From NCBI RefSeq assembly GCF_000496735.2, contig NZ_AYLO01000009.1, positions 2,531 through 63,527 on the forward strand: a stretch of DNA of 60,997 nt, written 5' to 3'. Position 1 is the stretch's first letter; every line of letters begins with the position of its first letter. Source of the DNA: Methyloglobulus morosus KoM1 (GTDB lineage: Bacteria; Pseudomonadota; Gammaproteobacteria; Methylococcales; Methylomonadaceae). The translations under genes and the position numbers were made by a program. Under the pieces are notes generated by a model that was given only the letters and a program-made list of their open reading frames with translations, ran no database searches and was not told the DNA's origin. Below are positions 1 through 8,933 of this stretch, one piece after another.

Positions 1-2049
1 GAGGTCTTCGGAAAAATAAGCAAAACAGCCGCGTCCCAGATCTTTGGCGCGATACAATGCGGCATCTGCACGATCCAATAATATTTCAGCGTTGTCCCCA
101 TGCTCTGGATACAGGGCGATACCAATGCTGACGCCAATTCGCACTTCGTCACATTGGGTGAGTTGGAAAGGTTTAGATAAAGCCGCGATAACCTTATTGC
201 TCACCAATGCGGCATTGTCAGTTAGGGTAATGTCTTCAAGCAGTATGACAAACTCATCCCCGCCCCAACGAGCCACCATACTATTCACACGGGCTACGGT
301 ATCGACTTTGCGTAATATTGATTTCATGCGTGCCGCAACTTGTTGCAGCAACTCATCTCCCATCCGGTGTCCCAGGCTGTCGTTGACGGCCTTGAAACGA
401 TCCAGGTCGAACATTAGCAGTGCCAGATGTGTGTGGTCACGCTCCGCCTTTTCGATAGCGTGGATTAGCCGCTCCAGCAGCAACCGACGGTTGGGGAGTT
501 GGGTCAGTGGGTCATAGAAGGCCAGTTGTTTAATTTGTTCTTCGTTTGATTTCCGCTTGCTGATATTGTGGCTATAGAAAAAACAGTATTCTTTTTTGTC
601 GACAATGATGTAGTTGGCGGTAATCTCTACCGGAATAATCGACCCATCCTTACGCCGATGGCACGATTCAAACGTGTGGGATAGCTTCTTCTTTTTATCT
701 TCCCATTGTTCGGGCCAAGATTCGGCAGAAAAATTGGAGTCAAAAAACCAGATATTCTGGTCAATAAGTTCCTCACGGCTATAGCCAAGGCTTTCGCAGG
801 CACAATCATTGATATCGACCACCTGTCCATGGCTATTAATCCAGAAGAAAGCATTCCTGCTTTTATTGATACCGGCAAAGGCAAAATTTAGTTTTTGTTG
901 GGTCAGGGCATAGTCGCTGTTGTCCCAATTAGTGCCAATCAACCGTATCACCTTACCGGCCTGATCCTTGATGACCTGGGCATTCCCTTTGATGTAGCCT
1001 ATATCCCCGTCTGGCAAGATTATACGAAACTCGGTATTGTATTCTTTAATACCGGCAATGGCATCTTGCAACGCCGCCTCGGTTGCCGCCTTGTCCTCGG
1101 GATGCAAGCGTGTCGACCAAGCATCATAAGCCCCCGAAAAATCGTCCTTCCGAACCCTATACAAAGCAAACATGGTATCGTCCCAGACCAGCGTATTGTT
1201 TTGTGGATCATAATCCCATATCCCAATCTGGCCTGTAGCAATGGCAATTTTAAAGCGCTCTTCACTATCACGTAGCTGTCTTGTCACCTGCCGGTTACGT
1301 GATAGTGAAGCAAGAAATAATGTGGCCAAGGCCATAAACACCGTAGCGAGGATAATGCAGATAGCAAGGGTTTTGTTATCGAGGCCTGCAGGAGGCAATG
1401 TATCAGTAGGGTCGCGCACAAAGTAGGCAGCAGACATAGCGGTATAATGCATGCCGGATATCGCTCCGCCCATAATGATAGCGACGACCGCATTGCCCTT
1501 TTTATTTAGAAGGATCTCATCGCCCCTCACACGTAATGCGATGTAGGATAGTATAACGGCCACGAGGATCGATAATGCGAACAGATAGGGGTTATAGCCC
1601 ACGAAACCTTCTATTCGTACGGCTGTCATCCCCGTATAGTGCATCATTCCGATGCCTGCGCCAAGCAAGAGGCTGCTGGCGACGTGTGGAAGATTTTTGA
1701 CCCTATAATGCCAAATACCCAATGCAACGCCACTGGCCAAGATGGAGGGCAACATCGAGATTAAGGTTATGGCCAAATCGTAGTGGATAACGCAGGGCAA
1801 CCTCAATGCCATCATACCGATGAAATGCATCGACCAAATGCCTAGACCCAAAGTGGCAGCGCTAATCATTGACCAGATCAGTTTGGGCGCTGCTTCATCA
1901 AAATGCTTGATGCGTGTGCAGGCATTTAATGCCGCAAAGGATGCGAGAATAGCGAGAAGCACGGAGACGATAACCAATATTGGGCTGTAAGAGCCGATGT
2001 AAACGTCGGCTTCTGGTGGCGTTGGCAGAAAGCGGAGCATGTTACCCAT
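1..2049 (-). CDS. MHYT-PAS-GGDEF membrane c-di-GMP enzyme (3' end cut by window edge)
   Basis: Reading from ATG at 2049, 683 codons stay open to base 1, so the C-terminus, probably an EAL domain, lies outside. Residues about 15-250 are a seven-helix MHYT sensor with three motif copies: MHFIGM at 74-79, MHYTGM at 136-141 and MHYTAM near 200. This fold is proposed to sense O2, CO or NO through copper. Two PAS domains follow, then a GGDEF domain (GGDEF at 596-600) typical of diguanylate cyclases. The inhibitory RxxD site (RKVD, 580-583) is followed by an extra VNSMVAR segment before WGGDEF, so its usual five-residue spacing is lost. The last visible residues, YFSEDL, match the GGDEF-EAL linker of the paralogue at 2554-5370. 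Membrane location and c-di-GMP output are inferred from family. Confidence 0.9.
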   Translation of the reverse strand, partial: MGNMLRFLPTPPEADVYIGSYSPILVIVSVLLAILASFAALNACTRIKHFDEAAPKLIWSMISAATLGLGIWSMHFIGMMALRLPCVIHYDLAITLISMLPSILASGVALGIWHYRVKNLPHVASSLLLGAGIGMMHYTGMTAVRIEGFVGYNPYLFALSILVAVILSYIALRVRGDEILLNKKGNAVVAIIMGGAISGMHYTAMSAAYFVRDPTDTLPPAGLDNKTLAICIILATVFMALATLFLASLSRNRQVTRQLRDSEERFKIAIATGQIGIWDYDPQNNTLVWDDTMFALYRVRKDDFSGAYDAWSTRLHPEDKAATEAALQDAIAGIKEYNTEFRIILPDGDIGYIKGNAQVIKDQAGKVIRLIGTNWDNSDYALTQQKLNFAFAGINKSRNAFFWINSHGQVVDINDCACESLGYSREELIDQNIWFFDSNFSAESWPEQWEDKKKKLSHTFESCHRRKDGSIIPVEITANYIIVDKKEYCFFYSHNISKRKSNEEQIKQLAFYDPLTQLPNRRLLLERLIHAIEKAERDHTHLALLMFDLDRFKAVNDSLGHRMGDELLQQVAARMKSILRKVDTVARVNSMVARWGGDEFVILLEDITLTDNAALVSNKVIAALSKPFQLTQCDEVRIGVSIGIALYPEHGDNAEILLDRADAALYRAKDLGRGCFAYFSEDL

Positions 2050-2553
2050 ATTTAGATGAGTGACCTAATTAAGAAGAGGTTTAAATGACTGGGCCATTGA
2101 AAGAAACAAGAATTGAAAAAGTCAGCATTCTATTCTAGTCCAAAATATGACAAATATTTTTCTTTTGAGCTTGCCTCGGGCTAGCTGACACTCTGTTAAG
2201 GACGTAACCTTTGAGCCCGAGTGACCCAAAAAGAAACCAGTAACGCAATGGAGCAAGTACTCGAAGATACTGATCGTGATCAAATCCCCAAGTGGGACGG
2301 GATTTTGAGCTTGAAGCCGACATTCTATGCATCGCAGGTGAAATACTGTCAAGCAAGGGGGCTACTTTGAAGGTTTAAACTAGATAACGACCAAGTCTAT
2401 CGTTTTTTGCATATAGCTAGACTTTCACAATCTTTGCACACGACCAATCCCACCAACGTCATCCATTTCGGCCAATTGTACGAACTGTTCTTCTACGTTG
2501 CATACCCTATTTCATCGACTCAATATCTAGTCTTAGCGGGTATTCCCATTCCG
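2050..2553. other. Intergenic stretch, no gene recognised
   Basis: This 504-bp gap lies between two minus-strand signalling genes. Short open frames here have no recognisable domain. The only structure seen is an 8-bp inverted repeat, CTCGGGCT at 2175-2182 and AGCCCGAG at 2214-2221, with a 31-bp loop. It should contain the promoter of the MHYT gene (start 2049), but no convincing -35/-10 pair was picked out. Confidence 0.5.
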
Positions 2554-5370
2554 TTACCCATCTCCCTGTTGCTCAAGCAATAACTCGGCAAATTCTTCTG
2601 CTGGTATGGGGCGACTTTTGATATAGCCCTGATACACATCGCAACCGGCTTTCTGTAAGAACGCCAATTGCTCCGGTGTTTCCACGCCTTCCGCCAACAC
2701 TTTAAACCCTAAGGTATGCCCCATCGCCACAATGGTGGCTGCAATTTCCATGTCATCTTTGTTATGGGGAATTTCGTCGATAAAACTTTTGTCAATTTTC
2801 AGCACATCCAGGGGGAAATGCTTCAGGTAAGCCAGCGATGAATAACCGGTGCCGAAGTCGTCAATGGCAAGGCGGACGCCTTGGGCATGGAGGTTGTTGA
2901 GGATGTTAGTGGCATTGTCCTGGTTCGCCATCAACCCGCTTTCGGTTATTTCCAATTCCAGTTGTCCGGCTGGAAAACCGGTTTCAGCCAGTACCGTAGC
3001 GACTAAAGCATTAATGTCGCTGCGCCGGAATTGGTGTGGGGAAACATTGACCGCCAAGGTCATCGGTGGCAACCCCATATCTAGCCACAGCCGACCTTGG
3101 CGACAGGTTTCCCGTAGCACCCACTCGCCAATCTTTACAATCAAACTGGATTCTTCGGCAATCGGAATAAAAAGGGAGGGTGGGATTAGCCCCTCATCAG
3201 GGTCTTGCCAGCGCACCAAGGCCTCGGCCCCTACCATACGGCCACTGGCAATATCAATTTGTGGTTGGTAGTACACGCGCAGTTCCTGGTGCCCAATCGC
3301 CCTACGCAAGCGGGCCTCCAGCGCAATCCGCTCGCGGATGGCACGGGTGATCTCCTCCGAAAAATAGGCAATGCCACCACGCCCCTGATCTTTGGAAAGA
3401 TACAATGCAGCGTCAACGTAATCCAGCAATAGTTCAGCGTTGTCTGCGTGTTGTGGGTACAGGCAGATACCAATGCTGGCGCCAATCCGCACATCGTCAC
3501 TTTGGAGGAGCTGGAAAGGTTTGGTTAGTTCGGCGTGGATTTCTTCAGCGATCCGCCCAGCATCGTCCGGATGGGTAATGTTTTCCAGCAACACGATAAA
3601 TTCATCGCCACCCCAACGGGCAATCGTGTCGACAGCACGCAGCCGAGTTTTAAGCCTTACTGCAACCAGTTGCAGTAACTGGTCACCCGCCTGATGGCCA
3701 TAACTATCGTTGACGGCTTTAAAACGATCAAGGTCGAGCATCAGCATGGCCAGTTGCCTGCCTTCTCGCCGGGCTAGCTCGATGCCATATTTTAGCCGCT
3801 CCATCAACAGCCGACGGTTGGGAAGCTGGGTAAGCGGATCAAAGAAGGCCAGTTTTTTTATCTTTTCTTCGGCTAACTTACGCTCAGTGATATCGATATG
3901 GGTGCAAACATAATGGGAAACGACGCCATTGTGCCCTTTCGCCGACGTGATAACTAACCAATTGGGATAAATTTCACCATTTTTGCGCCGCTCCCAAATT
4001 TCGCCTTGCCATGAGCCGGTGTGCTCGACACTCTCCCACATTACGGTATAAAAGGCCTCATCATGTTGCCCTGATTTGAGCATGTCCATGTGTTGGCCCA
4101 CCGTTTCATCTGCCGTGTAGTCGGTAGATTCAGTGAAAGCCTTGTTGACCTGCATTATGATACGGTCGGCATCGGTGATAACCATTGCCTCCTGGGTCTC
4201 GAAAGCGGTGGCGGCGATACGAAGCTGGATCTCTGCTTGTTTGCGCTCAGTGATGTCTATCGCCGAGCCGATGTAACCGGTAAATTTACCGCCATCATTA
4301 AAGGTGGGTATCGCTTTGTCCAAAATCCAGTGCCATGACCCGTCCGCACCATAGATACGGTATTCAGTTTTAATGGGTTCCTTGCATTGGGTGTCTTGAT
4401 AAAACCGCACGAAAGCCGAACCCCTGTCATCTGGGTGTACCAACTTAATCCACTCTCCATAAACCATGTGTGTGACTTCTAGCCCCGTTAAATCCCGCCA
4501 GGATTGATTGACGAAAGTGGAATCCCCATTTTCATCGGTAATCCAAATTAAAATGGATGCGTTGTTGGCTACCCTGCGAAAACGCTCCTCACTTGCGTGT
4601 AACGCAGCCTCTGCTTGCTTTTGAAGGGTGACATCGCGCAAGGCGCTGGCCATAAAAAGGCCTTGTTCAGTTTGGATGGGACTAAAACTGATGTCGACAT
4701 CAATTTCATTGTTGTCTTTTTTTTGCCACAGCACCACCCGCCCTGTCCCCATTGTCCTGTTAAAAGGTGCTTTGGGCATTTGTTGCCTTAGGGCAGCTTG
4801 GTCACCACGAAAATATTCAGGCAGTAAAACCTCTATCGATTCCCCCATCAATTCATCACCCTTATAGCCCAACAATGTCTCAGCCTGCCGGTTGACCATG
4901 GTAATGATGCCCTGGTCGTTGCTGATTAACATAGCGTCCGGCGTAGCATTGAAGATGGCACGAAGATAGGTTTCGTTTGTTTTCAATTCGTTAGGGCTAG
5001 GCAGTTGCAATAGTTTTGGGATCAACGGCCAAATTAGTGCGGCGGTCACAAGCGATACGAGCGCTGCGGCAAATTTGACTAGCCCATCCAGCCAATAATC
5101 CGGATGCCAAATTGTCCAGATGCTCATTAAATGGGTGGCGCCGCATAAAAGGATGAACATACCAAACAACGCAAACACCCAACGGTAAGCCAGGTCAGTT
5201 CGTTTATGGACGAAATACAACAACGCAAATGTGATGGAAAAATAAGCGGTCGCAATGCTTGCATCGCTAAGGATATGCAACCACAACATTGAAGGTAGCC
5301 AGAGATAACAAGCCCCGTGCGGCATAAAGCTGTTAGTGTTGGCTAATAATTCATTAAGCCAGGTTGACAT
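2554..5370 (-). CDS. Ethylene-receptor-like sensor, PAS x3, GGDEF-EAL c-di-GMP enzyme
   Basis: The 938-residue protein starts at ATG 5370 after a strong GGAGGG site. Residues about 25-125 form membrane helices that match the copper/ethylene-binding domain of plant ETR1: D36, Y43, C76 and H80 (CGATH) keep the spacing of ETR1 D25, Y32, C65 and H69. The ETR1 Pro36 position is Thr here. Three PAS/PAC units follow (about 130-510). The GGDEF domain is at 587-591 with an intact RxxD inhibitory site five residues upstream (RAVD). The EAL domain has EAL near residue 715 and DDFGTGYSS, so both synthesis and breakdown of c-di-GMP look possible. It is a tandem paralogue of the MHYT protein downstream. 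Ligand is inferred: ethylene, or another small molecule reached through Cu(I). Confidence 0.92.
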   Translation of the reverse strand: MSTWLNELLANTNSFMPHGACYLWLPSMLWLHILSDASIATAYFSITFALLYFVHKRTDLAYRWVFALFGMFILLCGATHLMSIWTIWHPDYWLDGLVKFAAALVSLVTAALIWPLIPKLLQLPSPNELKTNETYLRAIFNATPDAMLISNDQGIITMVNRQAETLLGYKGDELMGESIEVLLPEYFRGDQAALRQQMPKAPFNRTMGTGRVVLWQKKDNNEIDVDISFSPIQTEQGLFMASALRDVTLQKQAEAALHASEERFRRVANNASILIWITDENGDSTFVNQSWRDLTGLEVTHMVYGEWIKLVHPDDRGSAFVRFYQDTQCKEPIKTEYRIYGADGSWHWILDKAIPTFNDGGKFTGYIGSAIDITERKQAEIQLRIAATAFETQEAMVITDADRIIMQVNKAFTESTDYTADETVGQHMDMLKSGQHDEAFYTVMWESVEHTGSWQGEIWERRKNGEIYPNWLVITSAKGHNGVVSHYVCTHIDITERKLAEEKIKKLAFFDPLTQLPNRRLLMERLKYGIELARREGRQLAMLMLDLDRFKAVNDSYGHQAGDQLLQLVAVRLKTRLRAVDTIARWGGDEFIVLLENITHPDDAGRIAEEIHAELTKPFQLLQSDDVRIGASIGICLYPQHADNAELLLDYVDAALYLSKDQGRGGIAYFSEEITRAIRERIALEARLRRAIGHQELRVYYQPQIDIASGRMVGAEALVRWQDPDEGLIPPSLFIPIAEESSLIVKIGEWVLRETCRQGRLWLDMGLPPMTLAVNVSPHQFRRSDINALVATVLAETGFPAGQLELEITESGLMANQDNATNILNNLHAQGVRLAIDDFGTGYSSLAYLKHFPLDVLKIDKSFIDEIPHNKDDMEIAATIVAMGHTLGFKVLAEGVETPEQLAFLQKAGCDVYQGYIKSRPIPAEEFAELLLEQQGDG

Positions 5371-6020
5371 TCGTCCCTCCGTTAATCATGTTACGTTTAG
5401 CGAGCAGCCCAATTTATATAATATAGTGCATACTTGCCATCACGAGGATAGACCCGGTCAGATGAAGCGCCTTGCAAACATCCAGTATGGGCATAAAGCT
5501 TGTAGCGTGGAAACCGCCTTCGGGCAGTCACAGAGGTTGATAGGTTCGGTTACCTAAAGAGAGGCAGTTTCGGCGAGCTACTTCATCATGCCGTATATTA
5601 CTACGGTCTGTAAAGAGCCACCTGCAACCTAAAATTCAACCCACGCGTCATCTTCCTATTTGCGCGGTGAGCTTGCGACGCTTGCTTTCAGTTGAGGCGC
5701 AGGTTTGGGCTTGAGCACAGAAAGGCCGGAGGGGACGACGTTGCACAGGTAAACGGATACCGGAATCGAGAATCGAGGCGGAACAATGAGACTGTTTGCG
5801 CTAAGGTCTCGACCTAGTTCACTTGGTCGATGCCGGAGCTTTGTACTGCGGGGACAAGAGGAACAATTCGAATTATTTTTTAAAGCGGATGCCCACAACT
5901 ACTGTGGGATATGGTTGGATTATATAGGTAGATATTTATACAACCCAATGATTAAAAAGAGTTTAAAAGAATCACGAGGGTTTGGGCAGGGCCTCAGTTA
6001 CACGGTTGGCTTGAATACCT
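5371..6020. other. Intergenic stretch of 650 bp, no gene recognised
   Basis: Several short open frames overlap here on both strands (for example minus 5656-5898 and plus 5786-6040), but none gives a recognisable protein. The stretch has the look of decayed sequence. The strong ribosome site for the downstream gene lies at its left edge. No transfer RNA or clear terminator was found. Confidence 0.45.
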
Positions 6021-7061
6021 CTAATTGTGGATATGCTTAATATCTACCGTATTCCAAATACCCTCGACATAATCGGCAGTCATCTCAGGCATGCCATTTT
6101 GTATCCACTCGACCAAATTCCTTGCGGTATTGGGATAGCTGACCTGGATGGCATTGGCATTGTGTAGCCAGTGGTCAATTGCCGCAACATCCAAGTCATG
6201 CATGACTTGCCCATAGCCTAGCTGGTGCAATGCCGCAGCATTCGAGATTTGTTCCATTTGGGCATGTAACGGCTTTGCGAGAATTTTTATCCCCATCTGC
6301 AAGGCCTCACTGGCAAGCTCAAATCCGGCATTACTGATGATGCCAGCGCAATCAACGAGGTCTTGTTGAAAACCTTCCCGCGACAACGGCTTGCAAACAA
6401 CAAAATCAGACGGGGACGGCACAATATCCGCCGTGTAGATGTGGAACTCAAAGTTCTTAAAAGGTATCAAATGGTCAATGACTATCTTAGTATCTTCAAA
6501 GGGAAGATACACAATGATTTTTTTTTTGTTGATTTTTTTCGACAGTTCTTTTGTTTCGATCACGGGCGGGAGCACGGGTTGCCCGAAATGATGCCAATGC
6601 AAACCCACACCGATGTCCACAGGCGCGTAGTATTTCATCACTAAATCGGCTATTGGGTCAGAACCTTCCCGAGGAATTTTATGGTTGAATGCGTATTGAT
6701 GCCCGATTCCCAACACACGTATGCCTTGGGATTTGGCGGCCCAGGCGGTAACCGGTTCAAAATCGCTGATAACCAAGTCATAACCTTTTAAATCAAGTTC
6801 TTTGACTTCCTTGATGAAAGTAATTGGCTTGGAAGTCAACAGTGATTTTATATAGCTGACTTGCCCTTTATTAAAGGAAAACGTCAGTCCGTGACGCAAT
6901 TGATAGCCATTAAAAATATCCATGTCAAAATATTTGTCAAAGGCACGGCCCGTAAACTGGAAATCAACTTCAATGCCTGCCTTGAACAGTTCTTTTGCCA
7001 TGACCCTGGCACGGGTTATGTGACCGTTGCCGGTACCTTGAACGCCATAAAATAGTCGCAT
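6021..7061 (-). CDS. MJ1255/VC2487-family glycosyltransferase
   Basis: 346 residues with the glycine-rich N-terminal loop GVQGTGNGHITRA (residues 6-18) typical of this GT-B-like family related to MurG and lipid-disaccharide transferases. The C-terminal half has the donor-site pattern (ISNAGFELASEALQMG, about 241-256), where a nucleotide sugar is bound. The product is presumably a cytoplasmic or membrane-peripheral enzyme that adds a sugar to a lipid or cell-surface acceptor; the substrate is not known. It follows a PAP2 phosphatase gene with only three bases between them, so the two are probably co-transcribed and may act on the same lipid-linked glycan. Start ATG at 7061 fits the conserved N-terminus. 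Confidence 0.85.
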   Translation of the reverse strand: MRLFYGVQGTGNGHITRARVMAKELFKAGIEVDFQFTGRAFDKYFDMDIFNGYQLRHGLTFSFNKGQVSYIKSLLTSKPITFIKEVKELDLKGYDLVISDFEPVTAWAAKSQGIRVLGIGHQYAFNHKIPREGSDPIADLVMKYYAPVDIGVGLHWHHFGQPVLPPVIETKELSKKINKKKIIVYLPFEDTKIVIDHLIPFKNFEFHIYTADIVPSPSDFVVCKPLSREGFQQDLVDCAGIISNAGFELASEALQMGIKILAKPLHAQMEQISNAAALHQLGYGQVMHDLDVAAIDHWLHNANAIQVSYPNTARNLVEWIQNGMPEMTADYVEGIWNTVDIKHIHN

Positions 7062-7064
7062 TAA

Positions 7065-7586
7065 TTAAGTTATTTGACCGATACTAAAGAGCGCGATTGT
7101 AACACCCATAGCACAGCCCACCAAAATATCGGTGGGGAAATGCACGCCTAATGCCACACGGGAAAAACCGACCAAGCCTGCCCAGCAGCAAAGCGGTATC
7201 AATAGAAGGGGGAAAAAATGACCCAGCAAAACCGCCATCACAAAGGCAGCGGAAGTGTGCCCAGATGGGAAAGAGAACTTATCTGAAGGCCTGATAAAAC
7301 TATGGAAATTTTTTAAGGCGGCTTCGGGACGGTTACGCTTGAAGCCATTTTTTAAGACAAAATAGACTGGCCTTTCAATAGCGAAAGCCAATAAAACAGA
7401 TTGCAGCAACAGATTTTGTGAACCATATTCCCAATATTGCAAAGCCATAACCAAAACATATAGCCCACCGTCGCCCGTCCGCGAAACATAGCGGGAAACC
7501 TTGGCCAACGTATTATGGATACTGGCGTTAATCAGCCAGGAGAACATAAAAACATCGTATTTGTGAATCGCATAAAGCAGTTTCAT
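7065..7586 (-). CDS. PAP2-family membrane phosphatase
   Basis: The start was placed at ATG 7586 (MKLLYAIHKYD), seven bases after a GGAGG site; a longer frame to 7649 has no comparable site. The protein has about 173 residues and several membrane helices. All three PAP2 phosphatase signatures are present: K-x6-RP (KNGFKRNRP), PSGH (SFPSGHTS), and SR-x5-H-x3-D (SRVALGVHFPTD). Such enzymes remove phosphate from phosphatidic acid, undecaprenyl diphosphate or phosphatidylglycerophosphate at the outer face of the inner membrane. Its pairing with the adjoining glycosyltransferase suggests a lipid-carrier or glycolipid substrate, which is inference. Confidence 0.88.
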   Translation of the reverse strand: MKLLYAIHKYDVFMFSWLINASIHNTLAKVSRYVSRTGDGGLYVLVMALQYWEYGSQNLLLQSVLLAFAIERPVYFVLKNGFKRNRPEAALKNFHSFIRPSDKFSFPSGHTSAAFVMAVLLGHFFPLLLIPLCCWAGLVGFSRVALGVHFPTDILVGCAMGVTIALFSIGQIT

Positions 7587-7728
7587 CTCGTCCTCCCAAG
7601 GGTTTGTCTTGGTTTGACCGGCTACAATTTTGACGTAACCACTCCCCAAGAGTCCACCAACGATTTAGAATTCAAAGATGCAGGTTAATGCTTTTTTATG
7701 ACAAGAACGTGACCGATTTTTGAAGATT

Positions 7729-7836
7729 ATATGACAGTTTACGCAAAGCCGATTTCCCGTTTTGATTCGGCATAACTAGGCTTGAAGCAGATAAGTCTTT
7801 CTATCAAATCGATTGCCATTCAAGCAACTGTCATAT
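7729..7836. repeat. 108-bp segment bounded by 11-bp perfect inverted repeats
   Basis: ATATGACAGTT at 7729-7739 is matched by AACTGTCATAT at 7826-7836. An inner GCCGA/TCGGC pair is also present. No target-site duplication was seen, so this could be a very small mobile remnant or chance. It lies in the gap between the MIF-like gene and the PAP2 gene. Confidence 0.3.
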
Positions 7837-7841
7837 CGACA

Positions 7842-8189
7842 CTATCCGAATGTCGAGCCATTCCAACCCCAGAACTCTCCTGGGCAGTTGCTAAACTCGA
7901 TATAAATGCGGTCACCATCCACTTGCAGGCTTTCTTTCAATAGCTTGCTTACTGCCGCAGAGATTGATTTTGCCTGGCTTGCACTCAACCCTATGCTTTT
8001 GCATTCCAAGTAGGCTATCGATCCGCCCGTACCAGCGAACAGCATTGCCTTGTTTTCCACCAGTTCGACTAAGACATAGCGTTCCGGCTTTCCCGTTTCC
8101 TGTGCCATCAATTTAGACAGGTCGCTTAACAATTTGGGTGATTGCTGGTCAGTGATAGTCACGTTCGTATTTAGCTTAAGGTAAGGCAT
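7842..8189 (-). CDS. MIF-like tautomerase (phenylpyruvate/hydroxyphenylpyruvate tautomerase candidate)
   Basis: 115 residues, the length of macrophage migration inhibitory factor. Pro2, the catalytic base after Met removal, is present (MPYLKLNTNV), as is Lys33 equivalent to MIF Lys32. The middle GSIAYLECKSIG and the C-terminal GWNGSTFG match the family pattern (CSLHSIG and GWNNSTFA in mammalian MIF). MIF proteins interconvert keto and enol forms of phenylpyruvate and 4-hydroxyphenylpyruvate. That substrate is the one used by the HppD encoded at 14732-15787, so a supporting role in aromatic amino-acid breakdown is plausible but not shown. The gene stands alone, transcribed on the minus strand. 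Confidence 0.9.
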   Translation of the reverse strand: MPYLKLNTNVTITDQQSPKLLSDLSKLMAQETGKPERYVLVELVENKAMLFAGTGGSIAYLECKSIGLSASQAKSISAAVSKLLKESLQVDGDRIYIEFSNCPGEFWGWNGSTFG

Positions 8190-8309
8190 TGTTAACTCAC
8201 ATAAACAATAAAGAGGATAGCTTATAAGAAACTTACTAAGATTTCAAAAAACATCTTATCCTTTTCAAGACCATAATTATGACTGACCGCATTATATCCC
8301 TTTTACAGG

Positions 8310-8477
8310 ATGCAGAACGGGGCATCGTTTACCGACATGCCCAAACCCTTGCTTTTCTTGCAGCGCCTATTGCTCAAACGCCCTGGCGATGACCGCGAAG
8401 TACTCGCCTATATACCGATCATCGGTCTTGCGGCTGTCCTAGCGGCTGCTGATGAGGGTAGGCCAGGAATCATGTAA
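8310..8477 (+). pseudogene. 3' remnant of an IS21-family istA transposase gene
   Basis: The frame from ATG 8310 to TAA 8477 encodes about 55 residues beginning MQNGASFTDMPKPLL and containing LLKRPGDDREVLAYI and AAVLAAADEG. This resembles the C-terminal segment of IS21 transposases, where an RxLLKRPGGDREM-type motif is followed by an alanine-rich helix. The rest of istA and the istB partner are absent, and the tail is degenerate. Recognition is from memory of the family, so moderate confidence. Confidence 0.5.
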
Positions 8478-8856
8478 AAAACCCATAAAATGGCATTAAC
8501 TTCATGATTCTAATAAGTCATATCGCCCCCGCAAAGCGGTGGGCTTGACCGCTGTTAGCAGTCCCAAGGACTGCCATTGTTAAGTTAAAATAAGCGGGGT
8601 GACTTTAATGTTTCAATACGCGTCGTGGTCATAGAAAACCTAGCTAAATGGCTAGACAACCATAAAGAACAAGCAAAAAAAGAATATGATTTGGCAAACT
8701 AATCGCACGATAAGCATATATAAATGGTTTATTTTTATGATATTTTCACTCCGTACAGGTATTTTAGACACCGACGGGAAAGCTCAATGCCAATGTACGA
8801 TATTTTCCTGTTTGCGCTGTTTTCGGCTAGGCGGAGTTCGACCATCCGCCCAAGCG

Positions 8857-8919
8857 ATGACGGCGTTCATTGACGGTCACCGCGATGTTTACGGGGTCGG
8901 GCCGATTGACAGGGGGTAA
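8857..8919 (+). pseudogene. Fragment of an IS3-family OrfB transposase
   Basis: The segment MTAFIDGHRDVYGVGPI closely resembles the start of IS3-family OrfB (F-I-D-x-H-R-x-x-Y-G-V-E-P-I-C). The frame then stops at 8919. The catalytic DDE domain is absent, so it cannot be active. It directly abuts the end of the dioxygenase gene on the opposite strand. Confidence 0.6.
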
Positions 8920-8933
8920 TGGCCCTCTTTGGC

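Larger units (their letters stand above)
8190..8933. other. Decayed insertion-sequence patch
   Basis: No intact gene is found in this 744-bp gap. It carries two transposase scraps, of IS21 type (8310-8477) and IS3 type (8857-8919). A perfect 7-bp hairpin, GCAGTCC-CAA-GGACTGC, lies at 8558-8574. The mixture suggests repeated insertion and deletion at one site. Confidence 0.6.

Noticed and set aside
2122-2356. Two short minus-strand frames (73 and 76 codons)
   Set aside because: No ribosome site, no domain, and both cover the same non-coding stretch in different frames.
5786-6040. 84-codon plus-strand frame
   Set aside because: It ends inside the glycosyltransferase gene, has no recognisable domain and no strong ribosome site.
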